39,937 bases of DNA, from contig JAGQXC010000028.1 in assembly GCA_020436785.1 (NCBI GenBank), forward strand, positions 1-39,937, read 5' to 3'. The translations under genes and the position numbers were made by a program. Positions 1-13,300 of the stretch are shown here, one piece after another; positions within the stretch are counted from its first letter, which is position 1; the number at the start of each line of letters is the position of its first letter. This DNA comes from Saprospiraceae bacterium. GTDB taxonomy: Bacteria > Bacteroidota > Bacteroidia > Chitinophagales > Saprospiraceae. The notes under the pieces are model-generated. The model did no database searches. It had not been told where the DNA came from and was given only the letters and a program-made list of their open reading frames with translations.

Positions 1-87
1 ATTAGTCTCTCTACATAGTTTAAAAAGCGTCTTATATCATTCAGCATTGAAGTTCAATTCAAAGTTATAGAAAGCGGTTAATGAGAT

Positions 88-127
88 AAAAAAGTAAAGG
101 CAGTTCATTTGAACTGCCTTACTTTTT
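88..127. terminator. Bidirectional intrinsic terminator
   Basis: A long hairpin joins a left arm beginning AAAAAGTAAAGGCAGTTC to a right arm GAACTGCCTTACTTTTT, with one bulged A and a loop of about four bases. It is flanked by an A-run on the left and a T-run on the right, so it can end transcripts on both strands. On the minus strand it lies about 50 bases past the stop of the PorP/SprF gene. On the plus strand it could end a gene that lies outside the window. Confidence 0.8.
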
Positions 128-175
128 AAAAGAAGTGCAAAAACATCGCTCGGGTTTCTTCAAGGGCGGTATCCA

Positions 176-1228
176 TTAGAAGGCCGGACATTTTACCCTA
201 CTTCTCTTCCTTGCTGGCCGGTCAAAATCAAAATACTTCATTACAGAAAGTTCCGGACCACCTAATGCATGCGATGCTTTAGCGAGATCAGATATATTCA
301 TATCAAACGAGAAAGTGAATACCATGTCTTTGTAATCGTACCGTAAGGCTCCAATCAATGCATCCCGTTGCAACTGTCCATCGTTGATGGCCCAACGCAG
401 CCAGAATCCTGTATAGATGGCATATTGAGCCCTGAAGTAAGTCCTGGGTTCTTTAGACATCCGTACGAAAGTCCCCAGGTTGAATTCGCGATGTGGTCCC
501 TGGAAATGAAAGATAAAACTTGGCTTTAAAGCGACGTATGCATTGACCCGGACACTACCTCCACCATGAAAAGTGTATTTCGGATACAACTGCAATCCTT
601 CCGTTATGACATGGTCATGGTTTTCGGTAAATGACAAGGTGGCTCGGTTCAAATGGAAAGCAGAAAATCCCAGGTAGGCGAAATCATACCGGTTTATCAA
701 CGGCACAAACCAACCCAACCCGGCGGAAACATCAATCATTTGAGTGGTATTCATCAGCTCGCCATTGAGGATGGTCGGGTCTTCATCAAGGAGCCGCAGT
801 TTTTCGATATCGAATTGATTCTGAATGAATCCAACCCGGGCACCTGCTGAAATCAAATGATCAGCATTGCGGTTTAGTGCTTTGAGATAGGATAAAGTCA
901 ATTCGATGTCGGTCGTCGTGTAGGCAATATCTCCGGCTTTATCACTCATAATTTGCAGCCCTGCGCCAAATTCATCCCGTAATCCAAATCCACGGAATGC
1001 TTTCATATCGGCGGAGGCAATCATGGTCCGGTAGCCGGCATTGAACGTTTGCCATTGGCTGCGGTAGTTGCCAATCAAGCGAAGATCTTCATTCATCAAA
1101 CCAACCATCGCCGGATTGAGGAAAGTTGGAGAGGCATGAATGTGCGACAAATGGACATCTTGTGCATTTGCCGTCCGGCCAAGCGCAATCAGGCTTAGCA
1201 GGACAATGAACAGGTAAACGTGTTTCAT
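176..1228 (-). CDS. PorP/SprF family type IX secretion membrane protein
   Basis: This is a 350-residue outer-membrane beta-barrel-like protein of the PorP/SprF family. Residues 1-22 form a signal peptide ending ANA before Q. The mature N-terminus carries the family signature: QD, then HLSHIHASPTFLNPAMVG, followed by a YRSQW segment. The rest alternates polar and hydrophobic strands, and the protein ends in phenylalanine, as many outer-membrane barrels do. Length is typical of the family (about 300-350). SprF-like proteins are known partners needed to export type B sorting-domain adhesins such as SprB. This gene lies 147 bases downstream of a giant type B adhesin on the same strand, so it is very likely that adhesin's dedicated export or anchoring partner and is probably co-transcribed with it. 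The start is set by the signal peptide. The specific partner role is inferred. Confidence 0.9.
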   Translation of the reverse strand: MKHVYLFIVLLSLIALGRTANAQDVHLSHIHASPTFLNPAMVGLMNEDLRLIGNYRSQWQTFNAGYRTMIASADMKAFRGFGLRDEFGAGLQIMSDKAGDIAYTTTDIELTLSYLKALNRNADHLISAGARVGFIQNQFDIEKLRLLDEDPTILNGELMNTTQMIDVSAGLGWFVPLINRYDFAYLGFSAFHLNRATLSFTENHDHVITEGLQLYPKYTFHGGGSVRVNAYVALKPSFIFHFQGPHREFNLGTFVRMSKEPRTYFRAQYAIYTGFWLRWAINDGQLQRDALIGALRYDYKDMVFTFSFDMNISDLAKASHALGGPELSVMKYFDFDRPARKRSRVKCPAF

Positions 1229-1375
1229 AACCCTAGCATTTTGTTTTTACCAATCTCTTGGTGGCGAGGGGGGCGTGCCACAATTCAAAAAAGGGGGGGC
1301 GAATAAGCGATTATCAGATCACTCAGGCATTGGAATAAATAATTGCGTTATATTTTATTTTTCGTTTTGAATCGG
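1229..1375. other. Adhesin-sprF intergenic spacer with G7 tract
   Basis: This 147-base spacer separates the giant adhesin stop from the PorP/SprF start. It contains a G6 run near 1268-1273 and an A6G7 tract near 1286-1298, unusual for this moderate-GC region. No hairpin followed by a T-run was seen on the minus strand, so read-through from the adhesin gene is likely. No convincing TAnnTTTG promoter box was found for the downstream gene. Confidence 0.5.
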
Positions 1376-4300
1376 TTATCGAATGATTGAAATGTTACCA
1401 CTTTTGACAAATTTGTCGCCGGCAGCACAATATCCTTCCAGGAGGTACACATAGACACCACTGGTCAAAGCCTGATTTTTATAGGTTCCGTCCCACCGGT
1501 CATTTTCCACGTCTTTGGTCGCGAAAATTAATTCACCCCAACGGTTGAATATTTTCAGCGACTCCAGCGTGGATGACCCGGAATTACGGATGATGAAATC
1601 ATCATTGCGACCGTCATTGTTGGGAGTCATCGCATTGGCGATCTCGATCTTATCGAATTCACAGTCATCGGCCACAAAGACAATGAAGTCTGCCTCAGCA
1701 AGGCAACCTGCAGGATTGCTGGCTTGTACGATGTACGTGGTTGTCTTGTCCGGATTGACGGTGACCGATTTGCAGTCGGAACAGATTAACTCACCATTTG
1801 CATACCAGTCAAGGATGACATCAGGACTGGATGTTTGGACGGTGATGGTAGAGGATTCACCTTTCTTGATCTCTACATTTTCCGGCATGATCATATCCGG
1901 TGTTTCATACACATTCACAGTCACCTGAGCAGAGATGGTGTCTCCGGAGCATCCTATGGTCTTTACGGTGTATGTTGTGGTCTCGGTCGGGCTTACTTTC
2001 GGCTGACGGCAAGAAGTACAGGACAGGCCCGGTCCTTCCCAGTAGAGATCCAGGTTGGCGCCGGCAGTAACTTTCAACAACGCGTCATCACCCAGACAGA
2101 TGTCCTGATCAATTCCGATCAGTGTTTTCTCAGGAATAACTTCAATCGTGTAGGACACGATGGAATCACATCCGTTGGAGGATTGATAGGATTTTGTAAA
2201 GCTTCCCTCTGCTCCATAGACGTCACCATCAATTTCAACTGAGTCTCCCTGACACAAGGATACCAGAACATTCTCATGCAATGCCGGCAATACGTCCGCA
2301 TGAATGGTAATTATGCTGTCGCATCCATTGGCGCTGGTCAAAGTAACTTCGTAATCACCACTCGCGTCGATCAGCAATCCAAGGTAATCCATGCTTTCGC
2401 CTTCACACAACGTGACGTTGTCCTCAGATCTGAGCGATTCCAATACTGCGAGATTCAGGATAACAATGGAGTCGCATCCAAATGCCGTTTGGTAGGTGGC
2501 CGTATAGGTGCCGCTGGCTTTCAGGGATTTTCCGTCAAATACATACGACTCACCCTCACAGATCTGTTGGTCGATGGATTGCATAATTTGATTGTTGACC
2601 GTTAATTCCAACGTAACGATCGAGTCACATCCGGCATCGGTAACAAACGTATCTACATAAGTGCCTGCTGTGGTAAGTGTATTCCCACCAAAAGTAACCG
2701 ATTGCCCCTCACAGATCTGTTGGCTGATGGTTTCTTGAATTTGATCTGCAACCACCAGGTTAAGTGTGACGATGGAGTCACAACCTGCCGCCGACTTGAA
2801 GGTGGCGGTGTACGTACCGGAAGCATTCAGATTCTGGCCGTCGAATGGATAAACCTGGGATGAACAGATGGTCCTATTGATGGTCTTGGTCTTTTGGCTG
2901 ACGACCGTCAGGACTAATGTGACTGTGGAGTCGCATCCGTCTTTGGTCTGCGCAATCTCCTGATAGGTTCCGGATGTGCTTAATGCATTACCGAAGAACA
3001 TAAAGGTCTGACCCTCACAGATTTCTTCTGAAATGCTGGTAGAAGGCGCCGGAAGAACAGTTAAATCTAGCGTCACAATCGAATCACAACCACTCGCAGC
3101 AGATAAGGTCGCTGTGTAGGTTCCTGTGCGGGTAAGGACCTGACCGTCGAAATCGTACGTTTCACCGTCACAAATGGTTGCCGAGATGGCCTCTTGCACC
3201 GGATCAATAACGGTTAAATTCAGCGTAACGATGGAGTCGCACCCACTGGCTGCCGTCAAATTAGCCGTATAGGTCCCGGAAGTGGTCTCATTCTGACCAT
3301 CAAAGACATAGGATTCGCCCTGGCAAATGGATTCATTCAAAGTCGTGGTCAATTGATCCAGGACTTCCAGATTTAGTGTGACGATCGAATCACAGCCAAA
3401 GGCGCTGGCAAGTGTATCCACATAGGTGCCGGCAGCGGTTAGCGTTTGACCACCAAAAGTGAATGTTTGACCTGAGCAAATTTGACGATCTACGTTTCGG
3501 AGTATCTTGTCCAGTACATTCAGGTTCAGGGTAACGACCGAGTCACATCCGCTGGCAGATACCAATTGTTCCGTATAGGTTCCGGTGCTATTCAGATTTT
3601 GTCCATCGAACGCATAGGATTGCCCGGCACAAATATCGACATTCAAGGTCGTTGTTAATTGAGGCAGGACGAGGAGATCCAGCGTAATGATGGAGTCACA
3701 ACCGGTCACTGAAATAAGATTGGCCGTGTACGTTCCGGAAGTGGTCAGTGGTTGACCATCGAACTGATAACTTTCCCCTTCACAAATTTGCTGTGTCAGA
3801 TTGACGGCATAAAGGTCGTTAACGGTCAGTTCCAGCGTAACAATGGAGTCGCATCCACCAGCCGATTGTAAAGTATCTACATAAGTCCCTGAGGTGTTCA
3901 ATGTTTGACCATTGAATGTGTAAGATTCGCCTTGACAAATAGCTGCTGAAATGGATTCAGTGAAGCTTGGAGCAACCTCAAGATTTAATGTGATGATACT
4001 ATCACAACCGGCTGTAGATGCAAGCGTATGTGTATAGGTCCCAGTCATATCCAGGATCTGCCCGAAGAAATCATACGTTTCTCCATCGCAGATTTGTCGA
4101 TTTACTTCCGTTTGGAAATTGTCATTGATGACCAAATTCAAGGTTATGATTGAGTCACAGCCTCCGGAAGTTGATAGTGTATCTTTGTAGGTTCCAGCGG
4201 AATTTAGCGTGGTTCCATTGAAATCATAGGTCTGGCCGGTACAGATCTGAACATCAAGGTCAGTGAGTAAGGCCGGCAAAACGGCCAGATTCAAGGTTAC

Positions 4301-7300
4301 AATGCTATCGCAACCTCCCGAGGTTTGCAGGGTATCCACATAGGTCCCACTGCTTACCAGGATGTCGCCATTGAAATTGAATGTTTGACCCGTACAAATC
4401 TGGCGGTCGATGGTCCGGGTGATCTGTGGCAGGACCTGCAGATTTAAGGTAATGATGGAATCGCATCCGTTGATGCTGGTTAAGGTATCCATATAGGTGC
4501 CGGAAGTGCCGATTTGTTGACCTCCGAAGGTTACCGTAGCCCCATTACATATCTGCTGGTTGATTTCTCGGTTAAAGGTATTCAGGATTTGAACGCGCAT
4601 TGTGACAATACTGTCGCAACCACTCACACTGGGTACGGTATCGCGATAGGTGCCTGCCCGGGTGATGGATTGTCCATTGAAAACAATGCTTTCGCCATCG
4701 CATAAGGGCTGGTCAAAGGAATACCGGATCGTCGGACTGACCGTCAAGTTCAATGTGACAATGCTGTCACATCCCGAGCTGGAGGTGAAGTTTCCTGTAT
4801 ACGTTCCGGAAGCAGTGTAAGGCGTGGCGCCGAGAAAATAGGTTTCCCCCTCACAAATGACTTCATCCAATGTGGTAGTGATTTGAGGCACTACGGACAG
4901 ATTCAAAGTGACAACGCTGTCACATCCTGCCTGTGAAGTGAATGTTTCTGTATAGGTGCCGCTGGCGGATAGTGTCTGCGTGCCAAAGGTAAAGGTTTGG
5001 CCGTTGCAGATTTGTCTGTCTACCGTGGAAGTTAATTCCTGAAGTACGGTAAGGTTCAGGTGGATCACCGAATCACAACCGAATCGCGTTTGTAATGAAT
5101 CCACATAGGTACCGGTGGTATTATACGTATGACTGCCAATGGTCACGGAGCTGCCTTCACAAACTTGCCGGGTAATAATTTGATCGTAATCCGGACGAAC
5201 CGTCAAACGAATTACGACGGTACTGTCGCAACCGAAACTGCTAACATAGTCTTCCTGGTAGGTTCCGGACGTTGTGTACGTGCCTTGTGCCGTAATCACG
5301 GATTCACCCTGACAAATTTCGATCTGATTTGTTTGCGTGTATTCCGGATGTACGGTAAGATCCAGGGTAATCGTTGAATCACAACCATAAGCATTCTGGA
5401 CCGTCACCGTATGGACACCGGTGGTATTGTAAGAATTGCCGCCCACCCGGTAGACGGATCCTTGGCAAATATCCGCAACAATTGACGAGTCACGGTGTGG
5501 CACAACCGTCAGATTCAGCGTGACGGTACTATCGCAACCTCCACCGCTGGTAAATGTATTGACATAGGTTCCTGAAGTGCTGTAATCGTTGGATCCAACC
5601 CGGTACGTGTCTCCTTCGCAAATGGTTTCGGTTAGGATGGTGGAAATGTTATCCACCACGGTAAGGTTTAAGGTCACGATACTGTCACAACCTGCTGAAG
5701 ATGTGAAGGTTTCCATATAGGTCCCGTCCGTCTTGTAATAGGTGGAGCCCAACAAAACAGAGTCTCCATTACAAATGGTTCTGGTGATGGTTCTGGTGAT
5801 GGTGCTTACCACATCAAGATTAAGGTAAACCGTAGTATCACAGCCACCGGCACCGGTTACAACAGTCGAATAATTTCCTGAAATGTTGTAAGGCGTGCCA
5901 TAGAAGTTATAGGACTGACCCTGACAAATTTGAATATCAAGATAACGTGTCAATTCCGGTTCAACCACGAGATTCAGGTTGATGATTGAGTCACAACCAA
6001 AGATGGTCTGGAGATTGACGGTGTAATTGCCTGTGGTATTAAAGGTCTGACCACCTATGGTTATGTCTTCACCAAAACATAACCTTGCATTTTGGTTGAG
6101 GATTAGATTTGGCATGACCGTCAGGTGTAATAGTATGGTGCTGTCGCAACCATGGACATCTGGAACCACTACGGTGTAGTCTCCGGTGGTATTGAAGAGG
6201 CTTCCACCTACATTGACCGATTCACCATCACAGATGATCTGGTCGAGGTTCGTCGTCTGTAAGGTATAATTACTCAGATTCAAGTGTACGATACTGTCAC
6301 AACCTGCACTCGAAACCAGTGTAACATCATAGGTTCCCGGAATGGAAAAGTTGGAAGATCCTACGGTGACCACCTCACCCGGGCATACTATTTCATTCAA
6401 ATTAACCTCTACATGTGGAATGACGGAGAGATAGACTTGGCTGGAAACGATGCTACAGTTTGGATCTCCGATATTACCGGGGATGTCCGCAACGATGACA
6501 CGGTAATAACCCGCGTCCCCACTCGTGGCATTGTTTATCACCAGGCTGGGACCACTTCCAACCGGTGCCCAACCGGAACCATTCTGACTGTATTCCCATT
6601 GATAAGCAGGTGATGTGAATACGCCGGATACTGTTGCAGAAATGGTTGATGAGCCACCCTCACAGATTTCGTCAGGAGCGATTGATACGTTGACGGTTGG
6701 GAAACAATTTTCCACTGTAACGGTTTGTTGACCGGTGCTCGAGTTACCGCAGGCATCAATGGCTGTGTATACACGCTGTATTTGGTAATTGGACTCGCAA
6801 CTACCGGGTAACGTAGTTTCATTGACGGTAAATGAACTGATGATGCAGTTATCGTTAGCGGTAACGTCTACGTTCAGTACAGGTGTCGGCGGAATGCTTC
6901 CACAATCCACAGTAATATCAGCAGAAATACCATTGATCGTTGGAGCTTCCGTATCATGAATGGTAATCTGCTGTGAGCAGGTGGCTACATTACCACAATT
7001 GTCTTCAATCTGATAAACTCGTGTCACGATTTCAGGACAGGTTGCTCCATTGCTGGTTTCGCTGACCAGAGCAAAAGAAGCTTGATTTAATCCACAATTG
7101 TCACTGGCACTGCCAAACGCCAATTGAAATTCATTGAAATCGGCATAGGGCGGAAGCTCTGAAATATCACAACTGAGTGTAACGTCACCAGGGCAGTTAA
7201 TAACTGGATCTTGGTCATCTACAATGGTGATGGTTTGATTTTTAGTAGTTACATTCCCACAATCATCTGTTAATGACCATGTTCTGGTAATCGACCCTGA

Positions 7301-10300
7301 ACCATTACACCCCAACGTGGCATTGTCAGTGTAGGTTGCGTTAAGACCTGTCGAGCAATTATCAGCTTCATCATTAACATCACCGGTGAGACCCAGATCA
7401 GATGGATCCTGATCACAGGACAAGGTGATTGCACCCGGGACAGTAAAAGTCGGTGGTTGATCATCGATTACTTCAATGGATTGCGTGTATTCGAGGAGAC
7501 GGCCACAGGCATCTGTATAAGACCAGGTCACGTAAATAAAATCGTTACAACTCAAGGTATTTAGCACCACAGTAGGTGAAACGGTGCCATTGATCAAACA
7601 ACCTCCGGTCGCACCATTGGTATAGGTCAGGTCGCTCGGGCTGAACGAGGCAACGGCATCACAAGCGATGGTTGCGTCGGCGGGTGTCGAAGTAAATACC
7701 GGTGCAGCCGCCGGGTCGACGAATATGGTCTGATGATGGTTGATGGTTCTGCTGCAGGCATCCGTGAATGTCCAGTCAAGTTCGATGGTACCACCGCAAC
7801 CGTCAAAATTATTACTGACGGTTGGTACAGCTGATCCTGTTATCAGACATCCTCCGGATTCGGCATTCGAATAATCTAAAGAGGGAGGTATAAACGTTGC
7901 TGCCTGATCGCAGGTAAATGTTTGATCGGCCGGAGGATTGATCCAGTTGGCGGCCGGGGCGGGATCCACGGTTACACTAACTGTTACATCTGCCAAAGAA
8001 CCACAAGCCAATGCCGGAGCCGGATAGGTGACTGTCAACGTACCACCGCATTCATCGTAAGCTGTGCTTGAGATGATGCCATCAACCAGACCTTCCACCA
8101 GGCAAGAGCCCGATTCAGCATTCGAATAAGCCAGCTGTGGCAAGGACAGAGTACCCGCATCCGCATCCGCACAGGTAACATTGGATAAAACCGGGGCAGG
8201 ATCCCAAACAGGTGCAGGTGCCGGCAGAACATTGACCGATACCGTAACATCTGTAAGGCCTCCACAAGCCAACGAAGGTGCGGGGTAGGTGATGACCAGT
8301 GTTCCACCACACGGCGTATAACTCGTACTGGTTATGGTTCCATTGACCGTCCCGGTAATGGAGCAGGCTCCGGATTCACCGTTGGAATAATCCAGTGGTG
8401 GTATCACAAATGAACTTGCATCTGCATCCGCACAGGTCACGGCAGGGATGGCCGGTGTCGGATCCCAAATCGGTGCCGGTGCTGGTAATACATTAACCGA
8501 TACGGTCACGTCAGCCAGACTGAAACATGCTGCCAGGGAGGGAGCAGGGTAAATAACTTCCACAGTACCTCCGCAAGCATCATAAGTTGAATTCGAAATG
8601 ATGCCATTGACGGTACCAGATACCAGACATCCTCCAATTGCGCCGTTTCCATAATTCAGTGCCGGAATGCTGAATGTACCCGCATCCGCTTCCGCACAGG
8701 TTATCGGTCCAATAGCGGGCGATGGATCCCATACCGGGTTTGGCGCCGGATCAACGGTGACCGTTACGACAACATCCGTTAGGCTGAAACATGCTGGCAA
8801 TGAGGGCGCAGTATAGGTTATGGTTATCGTACCTCCACATTCGTCCCATGCCGAATTGGTGACGGTTCCAGTTACACTACCGGAGACATCGCAGGTCCCA
8901 GATTCACCATTGCCATAATTTAAGGGTGGAATGATGAACGAAGAGGCATCGGCCTCCGCACACGAAATGGGACCAATCGAAGGCGTAGGATCCCAAACAG
9001 GTGCTGCTGCCGGGTCAACGGTGACACTCACCGTCACATCAGGCAGACTGAAGCATGGCGCTAATACTGGCGCCGGATAGGTCACGGTTAGCACTCCACC
9101 GCATTCGTCCCATGCCGAATTGGTGACGGTTCCAGTTACACTACCGGAGACATCACAGGCTCCGGATTCACCATTGCCATAATTTAAGGATGGAATGGTA
9201 AATGTTCCGGTATTTGCTTCCGAACAAGTGATGGGGCCGATGGCTGGGGCAGGATCCCATACCGGAGCCGGAGCCGGATCAACAGCTACGCTGACTGTTA
9301 CATCAGGTAAAGTGAAACAAGCTGGTAAGGTCGGTGCCGGATAGGTTACAATTACGGTACCACCGCAGGCATCGTAGGTGGAACTGGTGATGGTTCCAGT
9401 TACAGTTCCTGAAACATCACAGCTGCCGGATTCTCCATTGCTATATAGCAAATCCGGTATGGTGAACGTTCCTGCATCTGCTTCTGCGCAGGTGACCGGG
9501 CCAATTGAAGGCGTTGGATCCCAAGCTGGAGCTGGCGCGGGATTCACCGTTACACTGACCGTAACATCAGGCAGAGAGAAGCAAGCAGGCAAAGTTGGTG
9601 CCGGATAGGTCACGACAACAGTACCGCCGCATTGATCATAACTGGTACTGCTAATGGTTCCATTGACAGTCCCTGAAACCAGGCAAGAACCGGTTTCGCT
9701 GTTGGTATAATCTAATGATGGAATAGTAAATGATGAAGCATCGGCTTCAGCACAAGTAATTGGGCCAATTACCGGAGTCGGATTCCAGGCAGGAGCAGGC
9801 GCCGGATCGACGGTTACACTTACGGTCAGATCACTTAAAGTGAAGCACGCCGGAAGAGAAGGTGCCGGATAGGTTACGATCACCGTGCCACCGCATTCAT
9901 CATACGTCGAACTGGTAATTGAGCCATTGACCGTTCCGGATACATCACAGGATCCGGATTCCCCGTTACCATAATTAATTGGTGGGATGATCAACGTACC
10001 TGCATCCGCCGCGGCACAAGTAATCGGGCCTAAGGCAGGTGCCGGGTCCCAGACCGGTGCCGGTGCCGGGTCGACGGTGACACTTACCGTCACATCGGCC
10101 AGGGTGAAACATGATGGGAGAACCGGAGCCGGATAAGTGATGGTCAACGTACCACCGCATTCATCCCAGGTGGAACTGGTAATTGATCCGGATACCGTTC
10201 CGGAAACATCACAACTCCCTGATTCACCGTTGGTATAAGCCAGGTCGGGGATTGTGAAAGATCCGGAATTAGCCTCCGCACACGTGACAGGGCCGATCGA

Positions 10301-13300
10301 AGGTGCCGGGTCCCACACCGGAGCTGGTGCCGGGTCGACCACAACACTTACCGTGATATCGGGTAAAGTGAAACATGCAGGAAGGGATGGAGCGGCATAG
10401 GTGACGACGACACTTCCCCCACATTCATCAAAGGTAGAACTAGTTATGGTCCCATTCACTGTTCCAGTTACATCGCAACTGCCTGATTCCCCGTTACTGT
10501 ATGCTAAAGGCGGAATGGTAAAGGTGCCCGAATTGGCTTCAGCACAGGTAATTGGTCCGAGAGCAGGGGCAGGATCCCACACGGGAGCCGGAGCTGGATT
10601 GACCGTTACACTTACCGTGACATCAGGTAAGGTGAAGCATGCTGGTAAGGTTGGAGCCGGATAGGTGACTGTTAATGTGCCACCGCACTCATCCCAGGTA
10701 GAACTGGTCACGGTACCGGATACCGTTCCGGAAACATCACAACTCCCTGATTCCCCATTGCTATAGGCCAGGTCGGGTATGGTGAACGACCCGCCGTCGG
10801 CTTCTGCACAAGTGACCGGACCAATCGAAGGTGTAGGATCCCAAACCGGAGCCGGAGCCGGGTTAACGGTTACGCTCACGGTAACGTCAGGAAGGGTGAA
10901 ACAGGAAGGCAAACCAGGAGCCGGATAGGTTACGATGACCGTGCCACCGCATTGATCATAGGTGGAACTGGTGATCGATCCGTTCACTGATCCGGATACG
11001 GTACACGGGCCAGTAGCACCATTGCTATAGTTTAAAGGCGGTATGGTTAATGTGCCGGCATCTGCTTCCGCACAAGTGATCGGTCCCAGTGATGGAGCCG
11101 GACTCCAGGTTGGAGCCGGAGCTGGATTGACGGTTACCGTCACCGTTACATCAGGAAGTGTAAAACAGGCTGGTAATGACGGAGCCGGATAGGTGATCTC
11201 CAAAGTTCCTCCACACTCATCCCAGGTTGCATTAGTCACCGAACCATTGACGGTTCCGGATACATCGCAGGATCCGGATTCACCGTTATCATAAGCTAAT
11301 GGCGGTATGACAAACGTACCTGCATCAGCTTCTGCACAAGTCACTGGTCCAATGCTGGGAGCCGGGTCCCAAACCGGAGCTGGAGCCGGATCGACCGTTA
11401 CCAGAACCGTAACATCTGCCAAGGTGAAACAAGGAGGTAAACTGGGTGCCGGATAGGTAATTGTCAGGGTCCCACCGCATTCGTCCCAGGTTGAACCGGT
11501 TACCGTACCGGAGACGGTTCCGGAAACATCGCAGGAACCGGACTCGCCATTGGTATAAGCCAGGTCAGGTATGGTAAAGGATCCTGAATTGGCTTCGGCA
11601 CAGGTTACCGGTCCGATCGAGGGAGTCGGATCCCAAACCGGAGCCGGAGCAGGGCTGACCGTTACACTTACAGTGATGTTCGGTAAACTGAAACAGCCGG
11701 GCAGTGAGGGCGCTGGGTAGGTAACGGTCAGTGTGCCACCACATTCCGTCCAACTTGAACTAGTGACGGCTCCATTAACCGTGCCGGAAACGTCACAACC
11801 TCCACTGGCGCCATTGGTATATCCAAGAGCCGGAATGGTAAAGGAACCGGCATTGGCTTCGGCACAGGTTACCGGACCTATTGAAGGGGTCGGATTCCAA
11901 ACCGGAGCTGGAGCCTGGTTCACAGTAACACTTACTGTTACATCAGGAAGCGTAAAACAAGCGGGCAACGATGGTGCCGGATAAGTAACGATAACTGTAC
12001 CCCCGCAAGCGTCGTACGAGGATGAACTGACGACGCCATTGACGGATCCGGAAACCCCACATGGGGCTGACAGTCCGTTTGAATAGTTTAATGGTGGGAT
12101 GACAAAAGTACCCGCATCGGCTTGTGCACAAGTCACCGGCCCAATCACCGGCGTGGGGCTCCAGGTTGGGGCAGGGGCAGGATTGACAGAAACACTTACG
12201 GTCACGTCACTTAAGCTAAAACAAGCAGGCAAACTTGGGGCCGGATAGGTGACCACGAGTGTGCCACCGCATTCGTCCCAGGTCTCACTGGTAACGGAGC
12301 CATTAACGGTACCTGAAACCAGACAAGAAGCGGATCCTCCGTTGGAATAGTTCAGTGGTGGTATAACAAAAGAGCCTGCATCTGCCTGCGCACAGGTAAT
12401 CGGACCAATACTTGGCGTGGGAGACCAGGTTGGATTAGGCGCAGGATCAACAGTAACCGAAACGGTTACATTGCTTAGACTAAAGCAAGCGGGTAAGCTG
12501 GGTGCCAGGTAGGTTACAACGAGTGTACCGCCGCACTCGTCCCAAGACGAACTGGTTACCGATCCGTTCACAGAACCCGACACGAGGCAGGGAGCTGATC
12601 CACCATTGGAATAAGTAAGAGGTGGAATAACAAATGAACCTGCATCTGCCTGAGCACACGTAATGGGGCCAATGCTAGGCGTCGGAGCCCAGGTAGGATT
12701 TGGTGCAGGGCTAACGGTCACAACCACGGTGTGTGGTGCGAGAGAAAAACATACCGGCAATCCCGGAGGTGTCGGATAAGTAACGGTGACGGTTCCACCG
12801 CATTCGTCATAAGAAGAAGAGGTCACCGTACCGTTCACCGTACCTGCGACACTACACGTGCCACTTCCACCATTATCATAGGTAATGGCGGGAATTGAAA
12901 ATGAACCTGAAGAGGCCTGAGCGCAAGTAATCGGGCCAATGACAGGGTCTGGCCCCCAGGTGGGGTTAGCCGCCTGCGTCACCGGAATGGATGCTGTATA
13001 AGGTGCTGGAGGACATGGTCCGGTTCCGGTCCAAACAATATCGATCGTTCCACCGCATTCATCAAAATTGTTGGTAACGGAAGGAGTAACCGTTTCAGAA
13101 TTCGCACATGGAGCGGAACCTCCATTGGAATAGGAAAGCGTTGGGGCGGAAAAGGTGGCTGCATTAGCACAAGTCAGCGAGCCTGGCAATGATGGAACAC
13201 TCCAGGTTGCCGCCGGAGCCGGATTCACGGTTACCGTACCCGTCTGGGTTATGGGTCCCCAGCCACATCCTGATGCCGTCCAGGAGATGGAAATCGTACC

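Noticed and set aside
9378-11984. Several similar plus-strand reading frames of 70-90 codons within the adhesin gene
   Set aside because: They recur at the 264-bp period of array A and are antisense shadows of the coding repeats, with no start signals or protein-like composition.
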